In this document: piece by piece, positions 1 to 8,996 of the stretch
Numbering within the stretch: position 1 is the stretch's first letter
Layout of the letters: every line of letters starts with the position of its first letter
Assembly (NCBI GenBank): GCA_947522735.1
Contig: CANNTZ010000003.1
Span: 1 to 64,000 of the forward strand
Length of the DNA stretch: 64,000 nucleotides
Origin: an uncultured Oscillospiraceae bacterium
GTDB lineage: Bacteria > Bacillota > Clostridia > Oscillospirales > Ruminococcaceae
Direction: 5' to 3'
Translations under genes and position numbers: made by a program
Notes under the pieces: model-generated
What the model saw: only the letters and a program-made list of their open reading frames with translations
Told to the model about the DNA's origin: nothing
Databases searched by the model: none

Positions 1-76
1 TGGAGCTGGTGGCCGGACTTGAACCGGCGACCTGCTGATTACGAATCAGCTGCTCTACCGACTGAGCCACACCAGC
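1..76 (-). tRNA. tRNA-Thr (anticodon CGT)
   Basis: The minus strand folds into a complete cloverleaf. The 7-bp acceptor stem pairs GCTGGTG with CACCAGC, the D arm contains AGTCGGTAGAG, and the T arm contains GGTTCAAGTCC. The anticodon stem GCTGA/TCAGC encloses the loop TTCGTAA, so the anticodon is CGT and reads ACG (Thr). The 3' CCA is encoded. The gene begins 76 bases in and runs to the window edge. Confidence 0.95.
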
Positions 77-167
77 ATATTCTACTTTTATAAACGAACA
101 GCAATATTATACCACACTACGGCGCGCCGCGTCAAGTGGAAAAATACAATAAAGTTAAATTTCTCGA

Positions 168-196
168 TTGACACCGTCCCGCTCCTGGTCTATAAT
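168..196 (+). promoter_or_regulatory. Sigma-A promoter of the GDSL esterase gene
   Basis: TTGACA (168-173) and TATAAT (191-196) are separated by exactly 17 bp, a perfect consensus. A GGGGGAG ribosome-binding site follows at 216-222, eight bases before the ATG at 231. Apart from this promoter, nothing else was recognised in 77-230. Confidence 0.85.
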
Positions 197-230
197 ATAG
201 AAAAAACAGAAATACGGGGGAGCAAGGGCT

Positions 231-881
231 ATGGAGCTCAAGGGCAAGAGGATACTTTTTCTCGGCGACAGCATAACCGAGGGCGTGGGAGCATCGGACC
301 TCGATCACGTATACTGGAAGCAGCTTGGCAGGCGCACAGGAGCCGATTGCGTCGGCTATGGCGTCAGCGGAACGCGCATCGCGCGCCAGCATGTCGTCGA
401 GGACTGCGAAAAGCTCGGCAACTTCTGCGACCGGGCCGCAAGGATGGAGGACGGCGCCGATATCGTCGTCGTATTCGGCGGTATAAACGACTTCTCTCAT
501 GGCGACGCGCCTCTCGGCACGCCGGACGATCAGACCAACGAGACCTTCTGCGGCGCGCTCAACGTGCTCATCACAACCCTTGTCAACAAATATCCCGGCG
601 CGACCGTCGTTTTCATGACCCCGCTGCACACTCCCTGCGAGGAAGCGCCCTTCAACAGCCGCAGCCTCCGCGCCGCCGGAACGCTGTACGATTACGTGGA
701 CGCTATCATCGACGCCTGCGGATATTACGCCGTGCCGGTGCTCGATCTCTTCCGCGTCAGCGGCATACAGCCGCGCGTCGACATCCTCCGGGAAAAATAC
801 CTGCCGGACGGCGTGCACCCCAACGACGCCGGAAACCTGCGCATTGCAGAACGGCTCGAAGGCTTCCTTAGAAGCCTCTGA
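231..881 (+). CDS. SGNH/GDSL-family hydrolase (esterase/lipase)
   Basis: This is a 216-residue SGNH-fold hydrolase. Block I is the GDSIT motif near residue 13 (catalytic Ser), block III is GGIND near residue 84, and block V is DGVHPN near residue 190 (catalytic Asp and His). There is no signal peptide, so it is probably cytoplasmic. Family members cleave acyl or acetyl esters of lipids, glycans or small molecules; the substrate cannot be told from sequence. The ATG at 231 is fixed by the GGGGGAG site and a consensus promoter upstream. The gene is monocistronic, with its own terminator just downstream. Confidence 0.85.
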   Translation: MELKGKRILFLGDSITEGVGASDLDHVYWKQLGRRTGADCVGYGVSGTRIARQHVVEDCEKLGNFCDRAARMEDGADIVVVFGGINDFSHGDAPLGTPDDQTNETFCGALNVLITTLVNKYPGATVVFMTPLHTPCEEAPFNSRSLRAAGTLYDYVDAIIDACGYYAVPVLDLFRVSGIQPRVDILREKYLPDGVHPNDAGNLRIAERLEGFLRSL

Positions 882-906
882 GCCGCGCGTTGCATGATAA
901 TATGGC

Positions 907-942
907 GCCGCCGCTGCGGATATCACTCCGCGGCGGCTTTTT
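907..942 (+). terminator. Rho-independent terminator
   Basis: An 8-bp stem pairs GCCGCCGC (907-914) with GCGGCGGC (930-937) and is followed by TTTTT. It ends the GDSL gene and overlaps the last codons of the convergent ABC ATPase gene. Confidence 0.75.
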
Positions 943-1897
943 CGTCCGACTTTTCCTCTTCAAGCTGCGGAGGAGTAAGGACGATCCTGCCCTCCTCGAG
1001 ATCGACCTTGACCTTGTTCTTGCCGGACAGCCCGAGCTGGTCGAGATATTCGCGAGGTATCTGCAAACGTCCCGCCTTGTCCATGACGGCGTACTCGTCA
1101 TGCGTCTCGCCGTCGTCCATGCGGCTGAGGCTGTCGATCTCTCCGAGACGCTTCGCGTAGTCGGAGCGAATGAGAAACTCGCTGCTGGTGCGCCCGTCGC
1201 GGATGGCGACGACGCGGTCGACGTGCTTGGAGATCATCCTGTCGTGGGTGACGATGACGATGGTCACACCCGTTTCGCGGTTGAGCCGCCTGAACAGGTC
1301 GAGTATATTTGCCGCCGTCTTGGTGTCCACCGCGCCGGTGGGCTCATCGGCAAGCAGCAGCTTTGGCGAGTTCGCAAGCGCTATCGCAATGGCGACGCGC
1401 TGCTGCTCGCCGCCGGAGAGCTGTTGCAGTCTGCTGTTCCGCCGGCTGCTGAGTCCCACCTGCTCCAGCAGCTCAATTGCGCGAGCGCGCTTCTTCTTTT
1501 TAGAGCTGAACGTCATCGGCAGCTCAATATTTTCAACCGCGGTCAGATACGGTATCAGGTTGCGGGCGTTGTTCTGCCAGACAAAGCCGACCGTATTCTG
1601 CTTGTACGCGATCATGTCGTGGTCGGTGAATTTGAGCAGGTCGCGCCCGTCCACGGTCAGCGCCCCGGCGGAGGGCTTATCCAGTCCGCCGAGCATGTTC
1701 AGAAGCGTGGACTTGCCGCTGCCGCTGTTGCCGATTATCGCCATGATTTCGCCGCGCCCCACCGTCAGATCCAGCCCCTGAAGCGCAACCACCTCGATAT
1801 CCTGCGTCTTATATATCTTGACGAGGTTCTCGCAGACGATCATGTTGTTCTCGCGTTCATCATCCAGCTCAAGAGCCGCGTTCAAAGTATCACTCAT
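923..1897 (-). CDS. ABC transporter ATP-binding protein with C-terminal AbrB/SpoVT-like domain
   Basis: This 324-residue protein has a MacB/LolD-type nucleotide-binding domain: Walker A GNSGSGKS (about 56-63), Q-loop near 108, signature LSGGE (160-164), Walker B LLLADE (180-185). Normal LolD-like ATPases end near residue 230. This one continues through an acidic linker into a segment of about 40 residues (about 268-310, MDKAGRLQIPREYL and on) that matches the swapped-hairpin AbrB/SpoVT/MazE fold. It is the last gene of a four-gene exporter operon and overlaps the preceding ATPase gene by 8 bp. An alternative start at Met19 is possible. Function as an exporter motor is firm; the role of the AbrB-like tail is unknown. 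Confidence 0.85.
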   Translation of the reverse strand: MSDTLNAALELDDERENNMIVCENLVKIYKTQDIEVVALQGLDLTVGRGEIMAIIGNSGSGKSTLLNMLGGLDKPSAGALTVDGRDLLKFTDHDMIAYKQNTVGFVWQNNARNLIPYLTAVENIELPMTFSSKKKKRARAIELLEQVGLSSRRNSRLQQLSGGEQQRVAIAIALANSPKLLLADEPTGAVDTKTAANILDLFRRLNRETGVTIVIVTHDRMISKHVDRVVAIRDGRTSSEFLIRSDYAKRLGEIDSLSRMDDGETHDEYAVMDKAGRLQIPREYLDQLGLSGKNKVKVDLEEGRIVLTPPQLEEEKSDEKAAAE

Positions 1898-2582
1898 CCG
1901 TTACAACACCGTCCTCAAGCGTATACACCCTGTCCGCGACCTCCATCATGCTCGGGTCGTGGGTGGTCATGACTATCGTTATCTCCTCGCGCGCAACAAG
2001 CTCCTTGAACAGCTTGACTATCTGAAGCCCCATCACGCTGTCCAGCTCCGCCGTCGGCTCGTCCGCGAAGATTATCTGCGGCCTGTGCGCAATGGCGCGC
2101 GCAATGGCGACGCGCTGCTGCTCGCCGCCGGACAGCTCCGCCGGGCGGTGCTTCATGCGCTTTCCAAGCCCGACAAGCTCAAGGCACCTCTCGGCGCGCT
2201 CCCGGCGCTTTGCAACCGGATAGCCCGCGATGCGCAGCGCAAACTCAACGTTTTCCAGCGCCGTCATCGTCGAGATCAGCGCGACCGACTGGAAGATGAA
2301 GCCGATATGCTTCCTGCGCAGCCTGTCACGCCGGCTCTCGCTCCAGCTCGAGATCTCGTCTCCGAGGAAGAACACACGTCCCTCGGTGGGATAATCCAGC
2401 GCGCCAAGCAGGTTTATCAGCGTCGTCTTGCCGGAGCCGGAGCGTCCGCGCAGTATCGTCAGCCTGTTTTTCTCAACGGCGATGCTCACGTCGCTGAGCG
2501 CAGTCACCGTCGCCGATCCGTTCCTGAACCGGCGCGTCAGGTGTTCGGTATATAAAATGTTGTTGGTCGTATCCATATCCAT
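1890..2582 (-). CDS. ABC transporter ATP-binding protein (MacB/LolD type)
   Basis: This 230-residue ATPase has Walker A GRSGSGKT, signature LSGGEQQRVAIARA and Walker B IIFADEPTAEL, all typical of the motors that drive FtsX-like permeases. It sits between the FtsX permease gene (18-bp gap) and a second ATPase gene (8-bp overlap), so the two ATPases are probably made together and could form a heterodimer. An AAAGG site precedes the ATG at 2582; Met3 is an alternative start. The family moves peptides, lipids or antibiotics through mechanotransmission rather than classic alternating access. Confidence 0.9.
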   Translation of the reverse strand: MDMDTTNNILYTEHLTRRFRNGSATVTALSDVSIAVEKNRLTILRGRSGSGKTTLINLLGALDYPTEGRVFFLGDEISSWSESRRDRLRRKHIGFIFQSVALISTMTALENVEFALRIAGYPVAKRRERAERCLELVGLGKRMKHRPAELSGGEQQRVAIARAIAHRPQIIFADEPTAELDSVMGLQIVKLFKELVAREEITIVMTTHDPSMMEVADRVYTLEDGVVTDE

Positions 2583-2599
2583 GCGCCTTTCCGGTCAAA

Positions 2600-5461
2600 T
2601 CAGTCCTCGCCGAGCTTGAGCGTCTGAACGAGCTTCATGTTGGAGATCAGCGCCGAAAGTATCGACATGCCGATCAGCAGCATTACGCCGACGATCACGA
2701 ATATCCTCACGTAGTCGGATTGCAGCATGAGTATCCGGAACGGCGGCACCTGCTCGTAGGTGTCGCTGACTATTTGGAACATCGGGACATACAGCCTTGC
2801 CGCGAACGTCCCTATGAAAGTGCCCGCAGCAACCGACGAGCCTGAGATGAGTATCTGCTCCCAAACGAGCATCATTATCAGGTTGAATTTCGAAAGACCC
2901 ATCGAGCGCAGTATGCCGAATTGGAGCATCCTGCCCTTGATGGCGAAGATCCAATAGATAGTGAAGCCAATCATCGTGACCGCCATTGTGACGATGAAGC
3001 TGGTCGTCAGCGTGCCGTTGATGCCCTGGAGCATCGGGTCGTTGCGCAGCGCGATTATCGACTGTGAGGTATCGCTTATACGCACGATCTTGGTGTCGAG
3101 CGCTTCGAGCTGCCTGTATATATCGGCGCTCGTGCAGCCGTCCTCCAGCTTGAGCCAGACGTCGTACGGATCGAGCACCAGCTCCTTATACATATAATCA
3201 AGGTTGCCGACCATGAACTCACCCGGCGTTTTGTTGCGCCTGTTTCCCTGCTCGCTGATGTTCGGGTTGAAGGTGGGCCAGTAGTCGATTATAGCGAATA
3301 CGACGCAGTCCATCTTCTCGCGGCAGGTCGGCATGGTCACGGTCATGAAGTCGCCGACCTCGACTCCAAGCTTTTCGGCGAGGGCGGTCGAGATGAGCAC
3401 CGCGCGGCTGTCCGCGGCAAGAAGATTGAGATATTCATAGAAGTTGTGCGGCAAAAGGTCGCTGCGAAACCAAGCGGTCTCGGCAAATTCGTCGGCGATG
3501 ACACCCATATAGCGCGTGTCGCAGCTTCCGCCGCCCCATGTGCGCGCCGATGCGGCGTTGTTGGTATACACCTTCGTTGCGCTCTTTACTCCCTGCATCT
3601 TGCGGAACGGGTCAAACAGCGGCTCGTAGTTGTAGACCATCTTTCCGGTGCCCGCCATGCCTGCTGCCGCGCCGGCTTCAGGCAATGACGATGAAATCGC
3701 CTGCACCTCGGTGCCCACCCACTCGGTGCGGAACACGATATCCGCGCCGATGCTGTATCTGATCTTGTCCTCCTCGTTGCGGTTGATGGTGCGCGCCGCA
3801 GTGGAGTTGAAGATACCCAGCGAGAGCGTCAGCACCAAAAACAGCATGACGAATTTATCCTGACCGCCGGAGCGCGAGACGTTTATCAGCGAATAATACA
3901 GCACCGGAGACCATATCCGCCTGCCTATCCAATAGATGAGCTTGACCACGTATGGGAAAATGCGGATAAACAGCATCCCTGCGCCAAGGATGAACAGCGT
4001 GGACATTACAAACAGCAGCGGATCTATCGGGATGTCGCTGGTGGAGGCGTTGGTTGCAAAAAGCACTATTTGGCGCTGCTTGTAGGTATACAGCCCATAG
4101 CCGGAGATGGCGAGGAAGATGACGTCCAGCCCCAGCTTCTGCCAGAGAGCCATCTTGCGCTTGCCCGCCTTGACCTGCTTATGGCGGACGATGGTGGTGC
4201 GCGACGCCGATATGACCGGGATGAGCATCGTCGCGATAAACATCACAACGGCCGCCGCCGCGTAGAGGAACACCTCCGGCGACAGCTTCACCACTATTGC
4301 GCGGCGATGCACAAACTCAAGGAAGCCGCTCGTCGCGCCGACAAGACGGCAGAACAGCACGCCCAACGGCACTCCGAGGATGATCGACGTTATCCCGAAC
4401 ACCAACGATTCGTAGAAATACATCCGCAATATCTGCCCGTTGGACGCGCCGCGGCTCTTCATCACGGCAATTTCGTTGCGCTCGTAGTTCAGGCTGAGCT
4501 GCGAAACCATGAAAATGTAAAACGCCAGCATGAGTATCAGCGGTATCGCAAGTATCCACAGCGTCGTCAGCAGCTTTTCGTAACGCACGGTGTATTCGCT
4601 GATTATCGAAAGCATATACTGCTTTGCCGCGAAGCCGCTGCCGACGTTGTTTTCCAGAAAGCTGCCCATCCGCTCGCTTATCTCGCCGATGTTGTCCACC
4701 GTCAGCTCGTTGTAGTCGAGCGCGTTACACCACGTCAGCCTGCCACAGAGCCTGCCGGAGTCCGGCTGTAAAAATTCCTGCTCAAACAGCTCATAGTTCA
4801 TCACAACGCCGGTCGAATATGCCGAAAAGGTGCTCAGCCAATAGAGATCCGCCTCATCGGCGACGGTGAATATGCCGACAACGCGTATCTTTATGCCCGA
4901 TTCGTCGCGTATCGACTCATACAGCTCGTATTCGCCGTTCAGCAGCATCCCGCTCTTTTCGAGAAACAGGTCGCGCGCCATCACCTCGTAGCAGCCGTCC
5001 ACGATCTCGCTTGACGGCAGGCGTCCGGCGACTATCCTCACATGGTCGTCGATTCCGCCTGCGGCGATTATCGTGGAGCGCATGCTTCGGCTCGGCTCCT
5101 CGTCAGCCCTTGCCACGTAGTAGCTGCACTGCATGAACTGCTTGTAGCTCTCCACAACCGACAGCCCGCTGTCCTCGTTTATGTACTTCGTCACGACGTC
5201 ATCATAGTATTTGTAGCGCTCGTAGGTATCCTCGGCGTTGCGCGTTGTCGAGGCGAGAGAGTAGTTGAGGTTGAATATTCCCGGATAGCAGGACCTGCTC
5301 GTCTTGATGCTCTCGAGATCCTTGACGAGCATCCGCTGGAACATCGCATAGGAATACATCGGTATGCTGCTTATGACCGAAACTGCGAGCAGGCAGCCGA
5401 TCAGCAGACAGGCCGAAAGCCATTTATTCTTGAATATCTTTCTAATTACGACCAGAAGCAA
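2600..5461 (-). CDS. FtsX-like ABC transporter permease (MacB type), 953 residues
   Basis: The architecture is that of a duplicated FtsX/MacB permease: an N-terminal membrane anchor (about 11-35), a large extracytoplasmic region, three membrane segments near 295-425, an anchor and second long extracytoplasmic region, and three C-terminal membrane segments (about 840-940). MacB has a single such unit of about 400 residues, so this resembles the fused, double-length form common in Firmicutes. The start is TTG at 5461, preceded by GGGGTG. It lies between a lipoprotein adaptor gene and two ATPase genes and completes a tripartite-like exporter. The substrate is unknown. Confidence 0.88.
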   Translation of the reverse strand: MLLVVIRKIFKNKWLSACLLIGCLLAVSVISSIPMYSYAMFQRMLVKDLESIKTSRSCYPGIFNLNYSLASTTRNAEDTYERYKYYDDVVTKYINEDSGLSVVESYKQFMQCSYYVARADEEPSRSMRSTIIAAGGIDDHVRIVAGRLPSSEIVDGCYEVMARDLFLEKSGMLLNGEYELYESIRDESGIKIRVVGIFTVADEADLYWLSTFSAYSTGVVMNYELFEQEFLQPDSGRLCGRLTWCNALDYNELTVDNIGEISERMGSFLENNVGSGFAAKQYMLSIISEYTVRYEKLLTTLWILAIPLILMLAFYIFMVSQLSLNYERNEIAVMKSRGASNGQILRMYFYESLVFGITSIILGVPLGVLFCRLVGATSGFLEFVHRRAIVVKLSPEVFLYAAAAVVMFIATMLIPVISASRTTIVRHKQVKAGKRKMALWQKLGLDVIFLAISGYGLYTYKQRQIVLFATNASTSDIPIDPLLFVMSTLFILGAGMLFIRIFPYVVKLIYWIGRRIWSPVLYYSLINVSRSGGQDKFVMLFLVLTLSLGIFNSTAARTINRNEEDKIRYSIGADIVFRTEWVGTEVQAISSSLPEAGAAAGMAGTGKMVYNYEPLFDPFRKMQGVKSATKVYTNNAASARTWGGGSCDTRYMGVIADEFAETAWFRSDLLPHNFYEYLNLLAADSRAVLISTALAEKLGVEVGDFMTVTMPTCREKMDCVVFAIIDYWPTFNPNISEQGNRRNKTPGEFMVGNLDYMYKELVLDPYDVWLKLEDGCTSADIYRQLEALDTKIVRISDTSQSIIALRNDPMLQGINGTLTTSFIVTMAVTMIGFTIYWIFAIKGRMLQFGILRSMGLSKFNLIMMLVWEQILISGSSVAAGTFIGTFAARLYVPMFQIVSDTYEQVPPFRILMLQSDYVRIFVIVGVMLLIGMSILSALISNMKLVQTLKLGED

Positions 5462-5493
5462 GCTATCACCCCGAATTTCGACTTAAAAATACG

Positions 5494-6534
5494 TCACTGT
5501 ATCAGCAGCTCGCCCTCTTCCAGCCCGTTTATGACCTCGTACATCGTGTTGCCGATAAGCCCGACCTCAATCTGCCTCTCGGTTTTAACGCCGTCCACAA
5601 GCACGTATACGTAATAGTCGCCGCTGCTTTTGGTCACGAAATTCTTTGCAACAACGATGCAGTCGTCGCTGCGCGCCGTTATCAGCTCAAAGGACGCCGA
5701 GGTTCCGATGGTGACATCGTCCGGAAGCCCGTCTATATCGAACAGCACCGCGTTTTGGGTTATCGTCGAGCTGTCCTTGGGCGCGTCCGCCGGAGTCATT
5801 ATCACACGGCCGGTATACTCCTCTTTTTTGATGGTGACCACCACCTCGAGCCCGAGCTTGAAATCGTTATATTCTCCGGTCGAATAGGCGAAATAGACCT
5901 TTGTGGGATCCACCACCGTCGCCACCGTCGCACGCGCGCCTATCCACTCGCCGCGCGTCGCGGTGCTCAGATAGTTTATCACGCCGTCTATAGGCGCATA
6001 GATGCGGGATTTGTCCAACTCCTCATACAGATCCGACAGGCTTATCTGCTGTATCTCCAGATCGATCTCATACAGCCGCCGCGACTCCTTTGAATAGGAC
6101 GGGCTGTTCTTGACAGAATCGTAGTTTATCTGCGCGCGCTCCACGTTGAGCTTCTGTATCTGTATGCTCTTGAGCAGCGAATCGGTGTCCAGCTCCGCAA
6201 TAAGCTGTCCCTTTTCTACCTTGTCGCCGGGCTTTACATATATCTCCTTGAGAAAGCCGCCGCGCTGCTCAAACGAGAGGTTATACTGCGATATCGACAC
6301 GAACGAGCCGCTTCCGCTGCGCTTTACTATGACGTCGCCCCGCTCCACGGGGACGGTCGTATATGTGACCGCCTGCGGCTTTACGAGAGGCGGCTCAAGC
6401 TGATCCTCCTCGGTCGGGAAAAGTCCGCAGCCTGTCAGCGACGCCGCCAGCAGCAGCGCCAGCAGCGCCGACAGGGCCACAAGCCCTCTTGCCTTGCGAC
6501 CACGCGAGTTGTTTCCGGAAAAAATGCGGGACAT
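5494..6534 (-). CDS. HlyD/MacA-family efflux adaptor lipoprotein
   Basis: This 346-residue protein has a lipoprotein signal peptide ending in the lipobox LTGC (Cys near residue 36). A biotinyl-lipoyl-like domain follows, split by a short helical hairpin (about 110-165, KLNVERAQINYDSVKN), then a beta-barrel and a C-terminal membrane-proximal domain. In Gram-negatives such adaptors bridge to TolC. Here the lipid anchor and the absence of an outer-membrane partner suggest it works on the outer face of a single membrane. An AAGGGAG site precedes the ATG. It is the first gene of the operon, under a consensus promoter. Confidence 0.88.
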   Translation of the reverse strand: MSRIFSGNNSRGRKARGLVALSALLALLLAASLTGCGLFPTEEDQLEPPLVKPQAVTYTTVPVERGDVIVKRSGSGSFVSISQYNLSFEQRGGFLKEIYVKPGDKVEKGQLIAELDTDSLLKSIQIQKLNVERAQINYDSVKNSPSYSKESRRLYEIDLEIQQISLSDLYEELDKSRIYAPIDGVINYLSTATRGEWIGARATVATVVDPTKVYFAYSTGEYNDFKLGLEVVVTIKKEEYTGRVIMTPADAPKDSSTITQNAVLFDIDGLPDDVTIGTSASFELITARSDDCIVVAKNFVTKSSGDYYVYVLVDGVKTERQIEVGLIGNTMYEVINGLEEGELLIQ

Positions 6535-6614
6535 TGTTTACGGCTCCCTTCACAATATGCGCCTCGTAAGCGGCTAACATATCTCACCAGAATTTTCTAT
6601 ATGGCATTAACAAT

Positions 6615-6643
6615 ATTATATATACAATCTTTCCACTTGTCAA
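6615..6643 (-). promoter_or_regulatory. Sigma-A promoter of the MacAB-like exporter operon
   Basis: On the minus strand, TTGACA (6643-6638) and TATAAT (6620-6615) are separated by 17 bp. They lie about 80 bp upstream of the adaptor start. The rest of the gene-free stretch 6535-6938 is AT-rich and holds this promoter and a divergent one; no other element was recognised. Confidence 0.82.
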
Positions 6644-6867
6644 TTGTCTTTTTGTCGTATAACCGTCAATTTTCTGCTTTGTTTTACATCTGTTTCCCCA
6701 TATGCGGAGGAAGGCGCGCGCCTCAAAAGCCTTTATGCCGCGCTCCTGATCCCCTTCTGCTTTATTAGGTTGAAGTGATATTGACACAAAATCGGCCGCG
6801 CCGTTTTGAGCAATTCGTGAAATGCTACGAAATCCGCCAGATTCCATTGTATGCTTTCCCTGTTTTA

Positions 6868-6896
6868 TTGCATCCCGCGCAGGTTGGTGGTATAAT
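6868..6896 (+). promoter_or_regulatory. Sigma-A promoter of the P-loop ATPase / VOR genes
   Basis: TTGCAT (6868-6873) is followed by a 17-bp spacer and TATAAT (6891-6896), 42 bp before the start codon at 6939. Confidence 0.75.
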
Positions 6897-6938
6897 TATA
6901 TTGAACAATAGTGCGGCGGAAAAGGAGCTGATGCGGGG

Positions 6939-7610
6939 ATGTGGCTTGTAACAAAACGGATAATCATTGTGACGGGACACTACGGCTGCGGCAAAACCAA
7001 CCTTGCGGTCAATCTTGCGCGGAAGCTGAACGTCGAGGGCAGGCACGTCGCGCTGTGCGATCTTGACATCGTCAATCCCTACTTTCGCTCCGCCGACTTT
7101 GCAAGGCCGCTCAACAGCGAGGGAATAGAGACCATCCTGCCACCCTTTGCCAACACCAACCTCGACGTGCCGACGCTGACGGCACGTGTTGCGGCGGCGG
7201 TGAACGACGACTCGCTTACCCTCGTGCTCGACGTGGGCGGGGACGACGCGGGCGCCGCGGCGCTCGGCCAATACAGTGCCGCCATCGCGCGCCACGGCTA
7301 CGACATGCTCTATCTCGTCAACGCCTACCGGTTCCTGACGCAGACGCCGGAGGAGGCGCTCGAAAACCTGCGCGATATCGAATACGCGTCCCACCTCACG
7401 GCCACCGCCATCGTCAACAGCTCCAATCTGGCAGGCGATACGACCGCCGGGGCCATCGACGCCACCGCCGGCTTCGCGGAGGACGTGTCGAGGCTCGCCG
7501 GGCTGCCGCTATATACCGTGGCCGAGCGCTCGTTGGCGGGCGAGATATCCGCCGCGCCGGAGACGGTGTTCCCGGTGGACAGGCTCGTCAAGCTTGTCTG
7601 GGAGAGGTGA
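6939..7610 (+). CDS. P-loop ATPase (MinD/ParA/CobQ-like) linked to a 2-oxoacid oxidoreductase operon
   Basis: This 223-residue protein opens with a deviant Walker A, GHYGCGKTN (about 13-21), followed by the Asp-rich switch CDLDIVNP (about 47-54), as in SIMIBI-class ATPases. It lies 83 bp upstream of and codirectional with the ferredoxin oxidoreductase genes. A maturation, Fe-S or partner-recruitment role would fit this context but is inference. An AAAGGAG site at 6921-6927 serves the ATG at 6939; a closer ATG at 6931 is in another frame. No membrane segment or partner domain is visible. Confidence 0.75.
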   Translation: MWLVTKRIIIVTGHYGCGKTNLAVNLARKLNVEGRHVALCDLDIVNPYFRSADFARPLNSEGIETILPPFANTNLDVPTLTARVAAAVNDDSLTLVLDVGGDDAGAAALGQYSAAIARHGYDMLYLVNAYRFLTQTPEEALENLRDIEYASHLTATAIVNSSNLAGDTTAGAIDATAGFAEDVSRLAGLPLYTVAERSLAGEISAAPETVFPVDRLVKLVWER

Positions 7611-7693
7611 AGCGCGGCAAAAAACATCCGCTGTCCGCGTTATTCGCGAGCGCAGATCACATATCATAACATTATATAACAACGGAGGTCAAT

Positions 7694-7900
7694 ATGTCTA
7701 AGGTCACAATTTTTGAAAACACCTGTAAGGGCTGCGGGCTCTGCGTGACCGTCTGCCCCAAAAAGATCCTCTACATGGATACTTCCAGCATCAACTCCAA
7801 GGGCTACAATCCGGCGAGAGTATCCGACGAGGACAAATGTATAAGCTGCGCCATGTGCGCGCTGATGTGCCCCGACTGCGCCATAAAGGTCGAAAAATAA
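7694..7900 (+). CDS. 2-oxoacid:ferredoxin oxidoreductase delta subunit (2x[4Fe-4S] ferredoxin)
   Basis: This 68-residue protein carries two CxxCxxCxxxC clusters: CKGCGLCVTVCPKK near residue 12 and CISCAMCALMCPDC near residue 50. It carries electrons between the enzyme core and soluble ferredoxin. A CGGAGG site precedes the ATG. It starts the order delta-alpha-beta-gamma typical of the four-subunit VOR/KOR enzymes of Clostridia and archaea. Confidence 0.93.
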   Translation: MSKVTIFENTCKGCGLCVTVCPKKILYMDTSSINSKGYNPARVSDEDKCISCAMCALMCPDCAIKVEK

Positions 7901-7934
7901 AACAGCGGCTCTGATAGAAAGGAATGGTCAAAAC

Positions 7935-8996
7935 ATGGCTGAAAGATTTTTGATGAAGGGCAACGAGGCTCTGGCCGAGGCCGCTATCATGGCTGGCTGC
8001 CGCCATTACTTCGGCTACCCGATAACCCCGCAGACCGAGATTGCCGCCTATATGGCAAAGCGTATGCCGAAGATCGGCGGCACGTTTTTGCAGGCGGAAT
8101 CCGAAATCGCCGCGATCAACATGGTGCTTGGCGCCGCCTCAGCGGGCGTGCGCGCTCTCACCTCCTCCTCCTCGCCCGGCATCTCGCTCAAAACCGAAGG
8201 TCTCTCCTATATCGCCGGCTCCGACCTGCCCTGCGTCATCATTGATGTGCAGCGCGGCGGCCCCGGACTCGGCGGCATCCAGCCCTCACAGGCGGACTAC
8301 TGGCAGGCGACCCGTGCGCTCGGCCACGGCGATTACTTTGCGATAGTCTACGCGCCATCCAGCGTTCAGGAGATGGTCGACGTCGTGTTTGATGCGTTCG
8401 ACAACGCCGACAGATACCGTATGCCGGTCATGATATTCAGCGACGGCATGCTTGGACAGATGATGGAGCCGGTTTCCTTCCCGGAGCGCCGTCCTAACGT
8501 CATAGATAAGCCCTGGGCCACAAACGGCCACAAGAACGCCCGCAGACACAACATCGTCAACTCCCTCTACCTCAAGCCGCAGGAGCTGGAGGACACGATT
8601 GTCGAGCGCTTCAAGAAGTACGACGTGATAAAAAAAGAGCTTCCGCGCGCCGAGAGCTTCATGACAGATGACGCCGATATCGTCGTCGTCGCCTATGGCG
8701 CGTCCTCCCGTATCGCCAAGAGCGCCGTCGTTGCCGCGCGCGCCAAGGGCATCAGGGTTGGCCTCATCCGCCCGATAACCCTTTGGCCGTTCCCGGTCGA
8801 GACGCTTGCGAACGCCGCAAGAACCGCGAAGCGCTTCCTGTGCGTCGAGATGAGCATGGGACAGATGATTGACGACGTAAGGCTTGCGATAAACTGCTCT
8901 GTTCCCGTAGATTTCTTCGGTCGCACCGGCGGCATAATCCCCGCCCCGGCCGAGGTACTGGCGCAGATCGAAAAAATTGCGGAAGGAGTAAGATAA
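7935..8996 (+). CDS. vorB: 2-oxoacid:ferredoxin oxidoreductase alpha subunit (VorB-like)
   Basis: This 353-residue subunit has the N-terminal pyrimidine-binding fold of the POR family (KGNEALAEAAI, YFGYPITPQTE, QAESEIAAINM) and domain II near residues 245-350. The closest recognisable type is the VorB subunit annotated for 3-methyl-2-oxobutanoate (branched-chain 2-oxoacid) oxidation. A 2-oxoglutarate enzyme is a real alternative because the two share this architecture. The enzyme converts a 2-oxoacid and CoA to acyl-CoA, CO2 and reduced ferredoxin. Its stop codon directly abuts the beta start. Confidence 0.9.
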   Translation: MAERFLMKGNEALAEAAIMAGCRHYFGYPITPQTEIAAYMAKRMPKIGGTFLQAESEIAAINMVLGAASAGVRALTSSSSPGISLKTEGLSYIAGSDLPCVIIDVQRGGPGLGGIQPSQADYWQATRALGHGDYFAIVYAPSSVQEMVDVVFDAFDNADRYRMPVMIFSDGMLGQMMEPVSFPERRPNVIDKPWATNGHKNARRHNIVNSLYLKPQELEDTIVERFKKYDVIKKELPRAESFMTDDADIVVVAYGASSRIAKSAVVAARAKGIRVGLIRPITLWPFPVETLANAARTAKRFLCVEMSMGQMIDDVRLAINCSVPVDFFGRTGGIIPAPAEVLAQIEKIAEGVR

